Shown: positions 1 through 8,835, counted from the first letter of the stretch. The stretch is DNA of 64,000 bases from Acrocarpospora phusangensis (GCF_016862995.1 NZ_BOOA01000015.1:1-64000); one strand, 5' to 3'. Made by a program: numbers and translations. Notes: generated by a model from the sequence alone, not told the origin.

Positions 1-3
1 AAG

Positions 4-60
4 GAGGACTCCGGTCCTCAACCCTGGGGTGCCCCGCGATCCGTCGCGGGGCACCCTTTT
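4..60 (+). terminator. Tandem hairpins ending in a rho-independent terminator
   Basis: Two hairpins lie back to back. The first has a 6-bp stem (4-9 with 14-19, loop TCCG). The second has a perfect 13-bp GC-rich stem (27-39 with 44-56, loop TCCG) followed by TTTT at 57-60. The second has the classic form of an intrinsic terminator. It probably ends the transcript of a gene lying left of the window, and it insulates the acetyltransferase gene that starts at 97. Confidence 0.85.
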
Positions 61-82
61 CTCCGTTCACACTGCCGTCCGA

Positions 83-88
83 TACGGT
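83..88 (+). promoter_or_regulatory. Candidate -10 box of a leaderless transcript
   Basis: TACGGT fits the actinobacterial TAnnnT -10 pattern. It ends 8 nt before the GTG at 97, which has no Shine-Dalgarno sequence. This suggests transcription starts at or next to the start codon. No convincing -35 is visible. The same TACGGT box precedes the starts at 40603 and 60650. Confidence 0.4.
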
Positions 89-96
89 CAGATGCT

Positions 97-663
97 GTGA
101 CAACGCCTGAGATCACCGTCGCCTCCCCGGCGGACCGGGCCCGGGTCGTCCGTACGCTGGTGGCCGCGTTCACCGGGGACCCCACCCTGCGGCACCTGTT
201 TCCCGACCCGGTGAGCTTTCCGCGGTATGCCGCCGTCTTCTTCGGGAACCTCTTCGACAAGCGCGTACACAAGAAGACGATCTGGACGGTTCAGGGCGGC
301 GCCTCCGTCGCGATGTGGGAGCCTCCCGGGGACGGGGATGGGCTGGCGGACGGGTATCTGGCCGCGCATCTCCCGGGTGACGTGCTGGAACGAGTCCGCG
401 CGTACGACCAGGCCGTGCACGCCGCGTTGCCTGCCGTCCCCTTCTGGTACCTCGGGGTTCTGGGCACCCATCCGGACAGCGCGGGCCGCCGCTGGGGGCA
501 TGCCGTCATGCGGGAGGGACTGCTCCGCGCCGCCGCGGAGGGACTTCCGGCGGTTCTGGAGACCGGCAGTCCCGGCAACGTGGAGGTGTACCGCAGGGCC
601 GGGTGGGAGGTCGTGGGCACCCTGGCGGAGCCCGTGCCCACGTGGATCATGCGGCGGCCGTGA
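97..663 (+). CDS. GNAT-family N-acetyltransferase
   Basis: A 188-aa protein of typical GNAT length, expected to transfer an acetyl group from acetyl-CoA to an amine; the substrate cannot be read from sequence. The N-terminus (VASPADRARVVRTLVAAF) is a usual GNAT alpha1 region. GTHPDSAGRRWGHAVM, near residues 128-143, matches the acetyl-CoA-binding motif (R/Q-x-x-G-x-G/A), and the C-terminal half has the beta6-beta7 layout (NVEVYRRAGWEVVG). GTG 97 was chosen because the homologous frame begins there and a -10-like box lies just upstream. It ends 4 nt before the stop of the opposing GNAT gene, so the two genes converge. Confidence 0.85.
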   Translation: MTTPEITVASPADRARVVRTLVAAFTGDPTLRHLFPDPVSFPRYAAVFFGNLFDKRVHKKTIWTVQGGASVAMWEPPGDGDGLADGYLAAHLPGDVLERVRAYDQAVHAALPAVPFWYLGVLGTHPDSAGRRWGHAVMREGLLRAAAEGLPAVLETGSPGNVEVYRRAGWEVVGTLAEPVPTWIMRRP

Positions 664-667
664 GCGT

Positions 668-1096
668 TCAGCGGGGCAGCAGGTAGAAGACCTCGGGGTC
701 GCCGTCGTCGAGGCCGTGCACCAGGCCCGCCGGTTGCCAGCCGGTCCGCTGGAGCAGCCGCTGCATGGGGTGGTTGGAGAGGTTCGCCGAGGTGAACAGC
801 TTCGGGGTCCGGCAGGAGTCCGCCGCCGCGCGCAGCAGTCGTGCGCCGACGCCGCGGCCCCGGGCCGGTTCGGCCACCATGAGCATGGTCACGAAGCCCT
901 GCTCGAAGAAGGTGTACTCCAGGACGCAGTAGCCGGCCGGTCCGGCTCCGGTCTCCGCGAGGAGGGCCGATCCCCGGCGGCACCAGCGTCCGATGCTCGC
1001 TCGCCGCTCGCCGCCGTCGTGTCCGGCGACCGGGTCGAGGGCGGTCAGGGCGTCCGCGTCCAGCGGGGTGGCGCGCCGGACGGTCAGGTCGTTCAT
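668..1096 (-). CDS. GNAT-family N-acetyltransferase
   Basis: A 142-aa single-domain acetyltransferase. VAEPARGRGVGARLLRAAAD, near residues 75-94, is a textbook acetyl-CoA pyrophosphate-binding motif (RGxGxG), and the C-terminus (LLQRTGWQPAGLVHGLD) has the terminal GNAT strand-helix pattern. The ATG at 1096 overlaps the stop of the gene at 1093-1470 in an ATGA, so the two are co-transcribed and probably translationally coupled. The acceptor substrate is unknown. Confidence 0.87.
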   Translation of the reverse strand: MNDLTVRRATPLDADALTALDPVAGHDGGERRASIGRWCRRGSALLAETGAGPAGYCVLEYTFFEQGFVTMLMVAEPARGRGVGARLLRAAADSCRTPKLFTSANLSNHPMQRLLQRTGWQPAGLVHGLDDGDPEVFYLLPR

Positions 1097-1470
1097 GCGA
1101 GGGGGAGCGCTTCGGTGAGGTCGGCGCCCGTCTCGATGACGAGGGCGTCGCCGGCGAGGTCTTCGGGGAGGTGCCTGCGCTGGCTCTCGCGGACCAGTAA
1201 GGCGGGGAGATCCTGCGGCATGATCACCAAGTCGAGTTCGTGGGCCAGGCGGACCAGCAGGTCGGTGACCTCTCCGGCGGAGAAGCGGGTGACCATGAGC
1301 CCCTCCGTACGCCCGTGGATGTCGGCTTCTCCGCCATCCGGCGTGCGAATACGAACAGAATCCTCATTCTTCTCATAAACGCACGGCTGTAATAACTCCC
1401 AGAGCCTGGCGCCGTCGACCCGCGCCGCATCCCCGCCACGAAAGCGCTGGAGAAACACCGAATAGCCCAC
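1093..1470 (-). CDS. Small conserved hypothetical protein
   Basis: A 125-aa protein with no recognised catalytic motif. It begins GYSVFLQRFRGGDAA and contains a mixed alpha/beta pattern (GLMVTRFSAGEVTDLLVRLAHELDLVIMPQ, split by helices). I recall similar short actinobacterial proteins starting Y-x-V-x-L-Q-R-F but can give no function. The frame stays open upstream as far as 1887, but that part lies over the phosphatase gene on the other strand, so I chose the GTG at 1470. It is coupled to the downstream GNAT gene by an ATGA overlap. The start is uncertain. Confidence 0.65.
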   Translation of the reverse strand: MGYSVFLQRFRGGDAARVDGARLWELLQPCVYEKNEDSVRIRTPDGGEADIHGRTEGLMVTRFSAGEVTDLLVRLAHELDLVIMPQDLPALLVRESQRRHLPEDLAGDALVIETGADLTEALPLA

Positions 1471-1555
1471 ACCGGAATCGTACGGCCCCAGCCCCCACGT
1501 AAACGAGCAGGTAAAACCCCGGAGTCGGGAACCGGGCGGCGGCCGGGCCGAGCCA

Positions 1556-1561
1556 TAACCT
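1556..1561 (+). promoter_or_regulatory. Candidate -10 box of the phosphatase gene
   Basis: TAACCT (TAnnnT) ends 6 nt before the ATG at 1568, and there is no ribosome-binding site in the six intervening bases. This geometry fits a leaderless mRNA, common in actinobacteria. No clear -35 was seen. Confidence 0.4.
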
Positions 1562-1567
1562 TCTCGG

Positions 1568-2149
1568 ATGGGGTTTCGGGTGCTGTACGTCTGCACGGGC
1601 AATATCTGCCGCTCGCCTATCGCGGAATGCCTGACGCGCACCGCCCTCGCGGCGGTCCCGGGAGTCGAGGTGGGCAGCGCGGGCACCCGTACGGTGGCGG
1701 GGGTGCCGATCAGCGCCGGCGCGCGGGAGGTGCTGCGCCTGCTGGGCACCGAGGCGGGGGAGTTCGTGTCCCGCCCGCTCGGGGCGGAGATGGTGGAGGA
1801 GGCCGATCTGGTGCTGACCGCGACGCGGCGGCACCGGGCCGAGGTGGTGACGCGGGTGCCCGCGTCGATGGGCCGGGTGTTCACCATCGGGGAGTTCGGC
1901 GCGCTGGTCCGGGCGGTCCCGGAGGCGCTGGTGACACGGTTCCTGGAGGTCGGGGAGCGCGGCCGGGCGCTGCTGGCCGAGGCGACGGCGCGGCGGGGGG
2001 TGGTGCGGGTGGCGGACCCCGACGTGATCGATCCGATCGGGCGGTCGGGCAGGGTCTACCGCGCGGTGGGCCGGCGGATCGCGGCCGAGCTCTCCGTGCC
2101 GCTGCGCCTGCTGGCCGGCGGCACGGAGAGCGGCGGGGACCGGAGCTAG
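1568..2149 (+). CDS. Low-molecular-weight protein-tyrosine phosphatase
   Basis: A 193-aa cytoplasmic phosphatase of the LMW-PTP/Wzb family, expected to remove phosphate from tyrosine residues, most plausibly on the neighbouring tyrosine kinase of the polysaccharide system. The P-loop CTGNICRS is at residues 9-16, with nucleophile Cys9 and phosphate-binding Arg15. The general-acid aspartates are in VADPDVIDPIG near residues 140-150. It is a little longer than the usual 150-160 aa. It converges on the kinase gene, and the stop codons of both genes lie in one CTAG palindrome at 2146-2149. An arsenate-reductase-type role is less likely given the context. Confidence 0.92.
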   Translation: MGFRVLYVCTGNICRSPIAECLTRTALAAVPGVEVGSAGTRTVAGVPISAGAREVLRLLGTEAGEFVSRPLGAEMVEEADLVLTATRRHRAEVVTRVPASMGRVFTIGEFGALVRAVPEALVTRFLEVGERGRALLAEATARRGVVRVADPDVIDPIGRSGRVYRAVGRRIAAELSVPLRLLAGGTESGGDRS

Positions 2150-3513
2150 ACCCCCGCCGGCGTCTGGACCGGTTCGTAGTTGTAGTCGTAGCCGTAGACG
2201 CCGGCCGACTTCACGGGCGTGAAGTTGAGGATCGACCCGATCAGGTGGCCGTTCACCGAGTCGAGCTGGGTCCTGGCGCGTACCAGGTGGTCGTGCTGGG
2301 TCTTGGCGCTGCGGGCCACCAGCAGCACCCCGTCCACGACGGCGGCCAGGGTGGCGGCGTCGGTGACGGGCAGCAGCGGCGGCGCGTCGACGATCACCAT
2401 GTCGTAGGACTTGCGGACCTCGGCGAGCAGCTGCCGCATCTGGTAGGAGCTGAGCAGTTCGCTCGGGTTGGGCGGGATGGGGCCACTGGTCAGCACGTCG
2501 ATCGGGTCCTCGCCCCAGGTCTGCAGGGCGTCGCTCACCGTCGCGGTGCCGATCAGCACGTTGGTGAGCCCGATCGCGCCCTCGATGCCCAGGTAGTCGG
2601 GCACGCTCGGGCGGCGCAGGTCCGCGTCCACCAGCAGCACCCGCCACCCGGCCTGGGCCAGCGCGATGGCCAGGTTGACCGAGGTGGAGGACTTGCCCTC
2701 GCTCGGCAGGCAGCTGGTGACCACCAGCGAGCGCGGTTTCTCGTCGATCCCGACGAACTGCAGGTTGGTGCGGACCGCCCGGAACGCCTCGGCCCGGGTG
2801 GAGTTGCCGTTCTCCCGCACGATCAGCGGGTACTGCTTGGCGTCCTTCTCGAAGCCGACCACGCCGAGCACCGGGCCCCGGGTGGCGTCCTGCAGATCTT
2901 CCGGGGTCTTCACGGTGGTGTCGAGCCGGTCGTACAGGACGATCATCGAGCCGGAGGCGAGCAGGCTGAGCAGCACGCCGATGGACAGGTTGACCAGGGG
3001 GCGCGGGCTGACCGGCCGGTCCGGCGTGACCGCCTTGTCGACGATCGTCACCTTGATGCTGGACTTGCCGTCCTTCTCCGGGCGCTCGATCTCGTCGATC
3101 AGCTCGGTCAGCTCCTGCCCGACCGCGTTGGCCATGCGCGCGGCCCTGATCGGGTCGCCGTCCGTCACCGTGGCCTTGAGCAGGACCGTGTCGGGTACGG
3201 CCTCCGCCTTCACGTGCCTGGCCAGCACGTCGGCCGCGATCCCCTCCGGCTCCGCGACGGCCGCGACGACCCGGCGGCTGCCGATCAGGTTCGCGTACGA
3301 CTTGACCCGCTGCTGCGACAGCAGGTTGGCCTGGTACGCCCCGGCCGTGGTGGATTCGTCGTCCTCGGCGGACACGAGCATCGACACCGTGGCGGCGTAC
3401 CGCTCGGGCATCTGCTGGGTCACGAGCATCGCGCCCCCGGCGCCCGTGCCCGCCGCGAGGGCCATCAGCCACCAGCTCCTGCGGGCCAGCCGCAGGTAGG
3501 AGAGAAGTTCCAA
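2146..3513 (-). CDS. Wzz-domain / bacterial tyrosine autokinase (chain-length regulator)
   Basis: A 455-aa fusion of a Wzz-type membrane domain and a BY-kinase, which controls polysaccharide chain length through autophosphorylation. A first membrane helix follows RRSWWLMAL near residues 13-32. A second (LSIGVLLSLLASGSMIVLY) lies near 175-195. Walker A is PSEGKSS with Lys274, Walker A' VLLVDADLR is near 295-303, and Walker B DMVIVDAPP is near 370-378. The C-terminal tyrosine cluster YGYDYNY is the expected autophosphorylation site. I chose the TTG at 3513 because AAGGCGG lies 8 nt upstream and the upstream gene ends at 3518. It is the last gene of the leftward operon and is opposed by the phosphatase gene. 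Confidence 0.9.
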   Translation of the reverse strand: MELLSYLRLARRSWWLMALAAGTGAGGAMLVTQQMPERYAATVSMLVSAEDDESTTAGAYQANLLSQQRVKSYANLIGSRRVVAAVAEPEGIAADVLARHVKAEAVPDTVLLKATVTDGDPIRAARMANAVGQELTELIDEIERPEKDGKSSIKVTIVDKAVTPDRPVSPRPLVNLSIGVLLSLLASGSMIVLYDRLDTTVKTPEDLQDATRGPVLGVVGFEKDAKQYPLIVRENGNSTRAEAFRAVRTNLQFVGIDEKPRSLVVTSCLPSEGKSSTSVNLAIALAQAGWRVLLVDADLRRPSVPDYLGIEGAIGLTNVLIGTATVSDALQTWGEDPIDVLTSGPIPPNPSELLSSYQMRQLLAEVRKSYDMVIVDAPPLLPVTDAATLAAVVDGVLLVARSAKTQHDHLVRARTQLDSVNGHLIGSILNFTPVKSAGVYGYDYNYEPVQTPAGV

Positions 3514-3517
3514 AGGG

Positions 3518-4531
3518 TTACCGCCTTGAGGGTTGCAATGCGGGGCGGGTGGCCGGATAGGCGTCCACACGCTGCATCAGGACGACGATGGTCACGCCCG
3601 AGCCGAGGGCCAGGGCGAAGGCGATGAGGGGGGCCAGCGCCTGCGCGGCCACCGCGCAGGCCAGGCCGCAGGTCAGTGCGGTGACCGCGGCGAGCGCGAG
3701 GACCGTCTCGGAGACGGTCAGGCCGAGCAGCCGCAGCCGGTGGGAGACGTGGTCGGTGCCGCCGGACAGCGGCGAGCGCCCCGCCCGGCGCCGGGAGATC
3801 AGCACCACGCAGGTGTCCACGGTGGCCACGAAGGTGACCAGCAGCAGCCCCGCCGGCGCCTGTCCCGGCGTGTCGAAGACGAGCACGGCGGAGCACGCGA
3901 GGGCGAAGCCGATGAACAGGGACCCGCAGTCGCCCATGAAGATCCGCGCCGGGGTCCAGTTGTGCACCAGGAATCCGCCGCAGGCGCCGGCCAGCGCCAG
4001 CGGGATGACGGCGGCCGCGGGCGCGCCCGCGAGGTACGCGACGACGGCCAGCATGCCGCCGGTGACGACGGCGATCGCGCTGAGCGCGCCGTCCATGTTG
4101 TCGAGCAGGTTGTAGGAGTTGGTGACGACCACGATCCAGACCGTGGTCAGCGGGATGTCCAGCCAGGTGCCGGTGACCGGGGCCTGCACCCCGTTGAACA
4201 CCACGGCGAGGGCGGCGAGCGTCTCCACCAGCAGCCGGGGCAGCGGGCCGAGCGGGCGGAGGTCGTCGACGAGCCCGACCAGGGCGAGCACCGCCGCGCC
4301 CAGGATGACGGCGCGTACCGCGGGGTCGCCGGCCTGGAAGGCGACCGGCGGCAGGGTGGCGACCAGGATGGCCAGTCCGCCCAGGAAAGGGGTGGTGCGG
4401 CGGTGCGCCTTGCGGCCGCCGGGCTGGTCGGTCAGTCGCGTCCACAGCGCGAAACGCCGGACCGGAACGGTGGCGGCTGCTCCGATGACCGCCGCCGTCA
4501 CCACCGTCCCCAGAATCGCAGCGAGGCTCAC
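3518..4531 (-). CDS. WecA/TagO/MraY-type undecaprenyl-phosphate sugar-1-phosphate transferase
   Basis: A 337-aa integral membrane enzyme expected to start repeat-unit synthesis by moving a HexNAc-1-phosphate from its UDP donor onto undecaprenyl phosphate. Family motifs are present: the DD pair (LVDDLRPLG) near residue 87, NLLDNMDG near 141-148, FMGDCGSLFIG near 200, and the cytoplasmic loop SGGTDHVSHRL near 275. About ten hydrophobic segments separate them. GTG 4531 overlaps the stop of the upstream epimerase (GTGA), so the pair is coupled. Context favours the exopolysaccharide initiator rather than the peptidoglycan enzyme MraY. Confidence 0.9.
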   Translation of the reverse strand: MSLAAILGTVVTAAVIGAAATVPVRRFALWTRLTDQPGGRKAHRRTTPFLGGLAILVATLPPVAFQAGDPAVRAVILGAAVLALVGLVDDLRPLGPLPRLLVETLAALAVVFNGVQAPVTGTWLDIPLTTVWIVVVTNSYNLLDNMDGALSAIAVVTGGMLAVVAYLAGAPAAAVIPLALAGACGGFLVHNWTPARIFMGDCGSLFIGFALACSAVLVFDTPGQAPAGLLLVTFVATVDTCVVLISRRRAGRSPLSGGTDHVSHRLRLLGLTVSETVLALAAVTALTCGLACAVAAQALAPLIAFALALGSGVTIVVLMQRVDAYPATRPALQPSRR

Positions 4532-5550
4532 CGGTGGTCGGTCCCCGTCTCTTGCGCCTGCCGCCCGCGGGACATCTCCCGCATGGTCTCCGTGATGGTG
4601 TCGAGCAGGATGTCGTCCAGGTTGCGCTGCGGCCGCCAGCCGGTCAGCGCCCGCAGCCGCGAGCTGTCCGGCACCCGCCGGGTCATGTCCTCGAAGCCCT
4701 TCTGGTACGCCTCGTGGTAGGGGATCATCTCCACCCCGGAGGTGCTCCGGGTCAGCTCGATGACCGTCTTGGCCAGCTCCAGGATGGTGACCTCGTCGGA
4801 GGAGCCGACGTTGAAGGTCTGCCCGACCGCCAGCGGCTCGTCCAGCAGGCGCAGCAGCGCGTCGACCACGTCGAGCACGTGCACGAAGCACCGGGACTGC
4901 GTGCCGTCGCCGTACACGGTGAGGGGGCGGCCGGTGAGGGCCTGGCGGACCAGGCGCGGGACGACCATGCCGTAGGCGGGGCTCTGCCGGGGCCCGACGG
5001 TGTTGAACAGGCGGGTCACCACGGTCGGCAGGCCGCGTTCCCGGTAGTACGCGTTGGCCATGATCTCGTCCACGGCCTTCGCGGTGCTGTACGACCAGCG
5101 GGAGACGGAGGTGCTGCCCAGGATCCGGTCGGCGTCCTCGGCCAGCGGCCCGCCCGCGTTCTTGCCGTAGATCTCGCTGGTGCTGGCCACCAGGATCTTC
5201 CGGCGGTACCGGTGCGCGGCCCCGATGACGATCTCGGAGCCGCGGATGTTGGTGGTGAGCGACCGCAGCGGCTGGTCCACGATCAGCTGCACCCCGACGG
5301 CGGCGGCGAGGTGCACCACCACATCGCACTGGTGCACCAGCTCGTCCACGACAAGTTCGTCCAGGACGGAGCCGTTGATCACCCGGAGCGCCGGATGCGC
5401 GGCCGAATGGCGCAGGTTCTCGGCGCGACCGGTGGACAGGTTGTCGAGCACCGTCACCGAATCACCCCGCTCCAGCAGGGCATCGGTCAAATGCGACCCG
5501 ATGAAACCACTGCCGCCGGTTACCAGATAGTTCATGCCAATAGCAGCCAA
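4528..5550 (-). CDS. NAD-dependent epimerase/dehydratase (extended SDR)
   Basis: A 340-aa nucleotide-sugar SDR with the NAD-binding motif TGGSGFIGSHL near residues 11-21, an active-site YSTAK near 152-156, and C-terminal sugar-binding segments (FNTVGPRQSP, YGDGTQSRCFVHV). The pattern is closest to UDP-glucuronate decarboxylase or dTDP-glucose 4,6-dehydratase types; the exact reaction is not decided. The TTG at 5550 has AGAGGAG 5 nt upstream and was preferred. The ATG at 5535 would give a 335-aa form starting MNYLVTGG. It supplies an activated sugar to the polysaccharide operon. Confidence 0.85.
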   Translation of the reverse strand: MAAIGMNYLVTGGSGFIGSHLTDALLERGDSVTVLDNLSTGRAENLRHSAAHPALRVINGSVLDELVVDELVHQCDVVVHLAAAVGVQLIVDQPLRSLTTNIRGSEIVIGAAHRYRRKILVASTSEIYGKNAGGPLAEDADRILGSTSVSRWSYSTAKAVDEIMANAYYRERGLPTVVTRLFNTVGPRQSPAYGMVVPRLVRQALTGRPLTVYGDGTQSRCFVHVLDVVDALLRLLDEPLAVGQTFNVGSSDEVTILELAKTVIELTRSTSGVEMIPYHEAYQKGFEDMTRRVPDSSRLRALTGWRPQRNLDDILLDTITETMREMSRGRQAQETGTDHR

Positions 5551-5692
5551 GGTGACTCCTCTGCCGAACACTCGCTCGACGTGTCATATCTGTGCCAGTG
5601 AGACGGTAGAGATGGCGGAATGAACGCCCCCGGCGCCACGCGCGATCATGCGGCGCCTTTTGCCGTCATTTTCATCGGCGGCACCGAATGGT

Positions 5693-6970
5693 TTAGCCGG
5701 ACCGGGCGGGTACGAGGTCGGCGCGCCGGGGCACCAGCTCCCGCGGCGCGGTCCGGGACGCCCGGACGAACCAGGTCAGTTCGATCACGGCGATCAGCGT
5801 GTACGCGGCCGTCGAGGACAGCGCCGCGCCGACCGCTCCCCAGTGCGGGATCAGCACCCCGTTGAGCACCAGGTTCACGCCCAGGCCGATGATCGCGACG
5901 GCGGTCATGGTCATCGGGCGGGAGAGCCGTACCAGGAACTGTTCGACCGGTTTGAGCAGGGCGAGCATGATCGCGCCCGGGGCGAGCGCGAGCAGGGGGG
6001 CGACGCTGGGCGCGTAGGCGGGGCCGTACACGAGGGGGATGAGGATCGGGGCGGCGGCGGCCAGGACGGCGACGACGGCGGTGACGGCGAACAGGTTGAG
6101 GCGCAGGGCGCGGGTGGTGGCCAGGCGGGCGCCGTCGCCGTCCGCGTCGGCCTGCCGCGCCAGGCTCAGCTGGCGTACGGCCTCCGCCGGGGCGGCGGCC
6201 AGCGAGAGCACGGCCACCGCGACCGTGTACAGGCCCGCCTCGCGCGGGGAGGCCAGGGCGCTGAGCAGCAGCACGTCCACGGTGAGCAGCAGATAGAAGG
6301 CCGTACGGCCGATGTGGTAGCGCCCGGCCAGGGCGAGCTGGCGGCGGGCCAGGCACATCCGGCCGCGCAGCGAGCGCAGCTTGATCGCGGCGGCGAACAG
6401 CAGGAACGGCGCGGCCGTGGACAGCGCCCAGCAGACGATCACGGCCGTCACCGACGCCTTGCCCAGGGCGATCAGAATGAGCAGCGGCACGCATTGGGTC
6501 AGCCCGGTCAGCACCCAGGCACGGTTGACCAGGCGCTGCCGCGCGCGCAGCAGCATGATCCCGTTGAGGTTGACCCCGGCCACCCCGAACGGCACCGCGA
6601 GCAGCGCCAGCGCGAGCAGCTCGGGCGAGGCGAGCGGCAGCATCAGGTTGGCGGCGAAGGCGACGGCGGCGCAGACCAACCCCAGCAGCAGTCCCAGGAA
6701 GAGGCCGTTGGCCAGCAGCGCGCGCCGTTTGGCGACGTCGGGCCAGAAGGCGATCTGGGACTGCTGCAGGGACAGGTGGCCGATCTCGATGGTGATGCCG
6801 GCCGTGGTGGCGACCACCGCGTACATGCCGCGGCTCTCCGGTTGCAGCGCGCGGGCGAGCAGCACCCCTGTCACCGCCGCCAGGCCCAGCCGCAGGAGCT
6901 GGCAGGCGGCGGTGTCCAGCGCCCGGCGCCTGCTGCTCCAGCGGGCACTGCTCGTACGGGCGCCGCTCAT
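5693..6970 (-). CDS. Polysaccharide flippase (Wzx/MOP-superfamily)
   Basis: A 425-aa polytopic membrane protein with about twelve hydrophobic helices and short polar loops, and an N-terminus of the O-antigen flippase type (GLAAVTGVLLARALQPESRGMY). It should move the lipid-linked repeat unit across the membrane. The ATG at 6970 overlaps the asnB-like stop (ATGA). The family lacks strict catalytic motifs, so the call rests on topology and locus context. A 142-bp gap separates it from the next gene of the operon. Confidence 0.85.
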   Translation of the reverse strand: MSGARTSSARWSSRRRALDTAACQLLRLGLAAVTGVLLARALQPESRGMYAVVATTAGITIEIGHLSLQQSQIAFWPDVAKRRALLANGLFLGLLLGLVCAAVAFAANLMLPLASPELLALALLAVPFGVAGVNLNGIMLLRARQRLVNRAWVLTGLTQCVPLLILIALGKASVTAVIVCWALSTAAPFLLFAAAIKLRSLRGRMCLARRQLALAGRYHIGRTAFYLLLTVDVLLLSALASPREAGLYTVAVAVLSLAAAPAEAVRQLSLARQADADGDGARLATTRALRLNLFAVTAVVAVLAAAAPILIPLVYGPAYAPSVAPLLALAPGAIMLALLKPVEQFLVRLSRPMTMTAVAIIGLGVNLVLNGVLIPHWGAVGAALSSTAAYTLIAVIELTWFVRASRTAPRELVPRRADLVPARSG

Positions 6971-8835
6971 ACGGGTACGGCGGGCCGGTCGGCGGAACGG
7001 TGCCAGAGCTCCAGCTGGAGCAGCGTCCACAGGTGGGTGGCGTGGTCGCGGCCCGCCATGTGCTCGGCGAGCAGCCGGGACACCAGGTCCGGCCGGAAGA
7101 TCCCCCGGGAGCGGGCGGTCTGGTCGGTCAGCGTGTCGTGCGCCACCTCGCGCAGCGAGGTACGCAGCCACGAGGCCAGCGGCACCGCGAAGCCCTTCTT
7201 GGGCATGGCCAGCGTCTCGGCCGGCAGCCAGGGCGCGACGGCGGTGCGCAGCAGGTGCTTGGTCCTGCCGTGCCCGACCCGGAACCGGTCCGGCAGCCCG
7301 GCCGCCCACTCCATCAGATGGTGGTCGAGGAAGGGCGAGCGCGCCTCCACGGAGTGGGCCATGGTGCTGATGTCCGCCTTCACCAGGAGGTCCCCGGGAA
7401 GGTAGGTGGAGATGTCGGCGTCCACGGCCCGGCCCAGCGTGGTCTGCGCGCGGGAGGCCGCGAACGCCTCGTCCAGCAGGCGGGCGCTGTCCAGCCCCGC
7501 CAGCGCGGCGGCCACCTCGGGCGTGTAGAGCGCGAGCTTGGCCTCGTGGCCGAAGCAGGTCATCAGGCCCGCGTACCGGCGGGCGGGCGGCTCGCCGAGC
7601 GTGCGCAGCGCCCACCCGGCCCGGCGCGGCAGCGTGCCGGGGGAGCCGCGGGAGATCAGCGCGGCGCCGGCGGCGGCCAGGCAGCGGCCGAGACCGCCGG
7701 GGGCCCGCATCCGGTCCAGCCGCTTCATCAGCAGGTGGCGCCGGTAGCCGGCGAAGCACTCGTCGCCGCCGTCGCCGTTGAGCACCACGGTCACGTGCTC
7801 GCTGCTCATCTGGGCCACGTACAGGCTGGGGATGGCCGAGGCGTCCGCGAACGGCTCGTCGAAGCGGCGGGCCACCTCGGCGATGGACTCGGTGGCCGAC
7901 GGGGTGATGACGTAGTCGCGGTGGTCGGTGCCGTACCGGGCGGCGACCGCGCGGGCGGCGCCGCGCTCGTCGAAGCGGGGGTCGGTGAAGCCGATGGTGA
8001 ACGTGCGCACCGGCGCGTCGCCGACCCGGCACATGGCGGCGACCACCGCGGCCGAGTCCAGCCCGCCGGACAGGAACGCGCCCACCGGGCGTTCCCCGGC
8101 CAGCCGCCGCCGGGTCGCGTCCAGGAGCAGCTCCCGCAGCCGCTCCGCCTCGCTCGCCTCGTCGCCCACCGGCCGGGGCGAGGCGTCCAGCCGCCAGTAG
8201 CCGCGCACCTCCGTCCGGCCCGCCCGCCAGACCAGCAGGTGCCCGGGCGGCAGCTTCCGCACCCCGGCCAGGATCGAGTACGGCGCGGGCACATACCTGT
8301 ATGTCAGATAGTGGTGCAGCGCGGTCAGGTCCACCGTCCGCGGCACGTCCATGGCCTTCAGTTCGGAGGCGAAGGTCAGGGCCGCCTCGTGGTCGCGGTA
8401 GTAGAGCGGCTTCTTGCCGACCCGGTCCCTGGCCAGCAGCAGCCGCTGCCGGGCGTCGTCCCAGAGCGCGAAGGCGAACATGCCGCGCAGCCGGTGCACC
8501 AGGTCGTCGCCGTGCTCCTCGTACAGGTGGGGGATGAGCTCCGAGTCCGAGGAGCTGGCCAGCCGGTGGCCCTTGGCCAGCAGTTCGGCCCGCAGCTCCG
8601 GGAAGTTGTAGAGCTCGCCGTTGAACACCGCCGTGACGTCGCCGCGCTCGTTGCGGACCGGCTGGCCGCCGCCGGCCACGTCCATGATCGCCAGGCGGCG
8701 CATGCCGAGGCCGGCGATCTCGCCCCGGTGGTAGCCGTCCCCGTCGGGCCCGCGATGGGTGAGCGCGTCACACATGCGCCGGACCAGCGCGTGGTCCGCC
8801 CCGGTGGGGGAGATGTGTCCCGCTATTCCGCACAT
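6967..8835 (-). CDS. Asparagine synthase (glutamine-hydrolysing) type amidotransferase
   Basis: A 622-aa two-domain enzyme. The N-terminal class-II glutaminase starts MCGIAGH, so Cys2 is the nucleophile, and carries RRLAIMD and NGELYN substrate-loop motifs. The C-terminal synthetase has the PP-loop SGGLDSAAV near residues 253-261. In exopolysaccharide loci such AsnB paralogs usually amidate a sugar acid or a peptide rather than serve asparagine supply. That role is inference here, but a dehydrogenase making a uronic acid is encoded nearby at 14612. It overlaps the upstream glycosyltransferase gene by 13 bp and the flippase gene by 4 bp. Confidence 0.93.
   Translation of the reverse strand: MCGIAGHISPTGADHALVRRMCDALTHRGPDGDGYHRGEIAGLGMRRLAIMDVAGGGQPVRNERGDVTAVFNGELYNFPELRAELLAKGHRLASSSDSELIPHLYEEHGDDLVHRLRGMFAFALWDDARQRLLLARDRVGKKPLYYRDHEAALTFASELKAMDVPRTVDLTALHHYLTYRYVPAPYSILAGVRKLPPGHLLVWRAGRTEVRGYWRLDASPRPVGDEASEAERLRELLLDATRRRLAGERPVGAFLSGGLDSAAVVAAMCRVGDAPVRTFTIGFTDPRFDERGAARAVAARYGTDHRDYVITPSATESIAEVARRFDEPFADASAIPSLYVAQMSSEHVTVVLNGDGGDECFAGYRRHLLMKRLDRMRAPGGLGRCLAAAGAALISRGSPGTLPRRAGWALRTLGEPPARRYAGLMTCFGHEAKLALYTPEVAAALAGLDSARLLDEAFAASRAQTTLGRAVDADISTYLPGDLLVKADISTMAHSVEARSPFLDHHLMEWAAGLPDRFRVGHGRTKHLLRTAVAPWLPAETLAMPKKGFAVPLASWLRTSLREVAHDTLTDQTARSRGIFRPDLVSRLLAEHMAGRDHATHLWTLLQLELWHRSADRPAVPV

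Noticed and set aside
1471-1887. Longer N-terminal form of the 125-aa protein at 1093-1470
   Set aside because: The extension lies wholly over the phosphatase gene on the other strand and has arginine/serine-rich composition typical of an antisense frame.
6967-8835. AsnB-like gene as part of a lasso-peptide or other RiPP cluster
   Set aside because: No precursor peptide, leader protease or RRE gene is nearby; the surrounding genes are all for polysaccharide synthesis.
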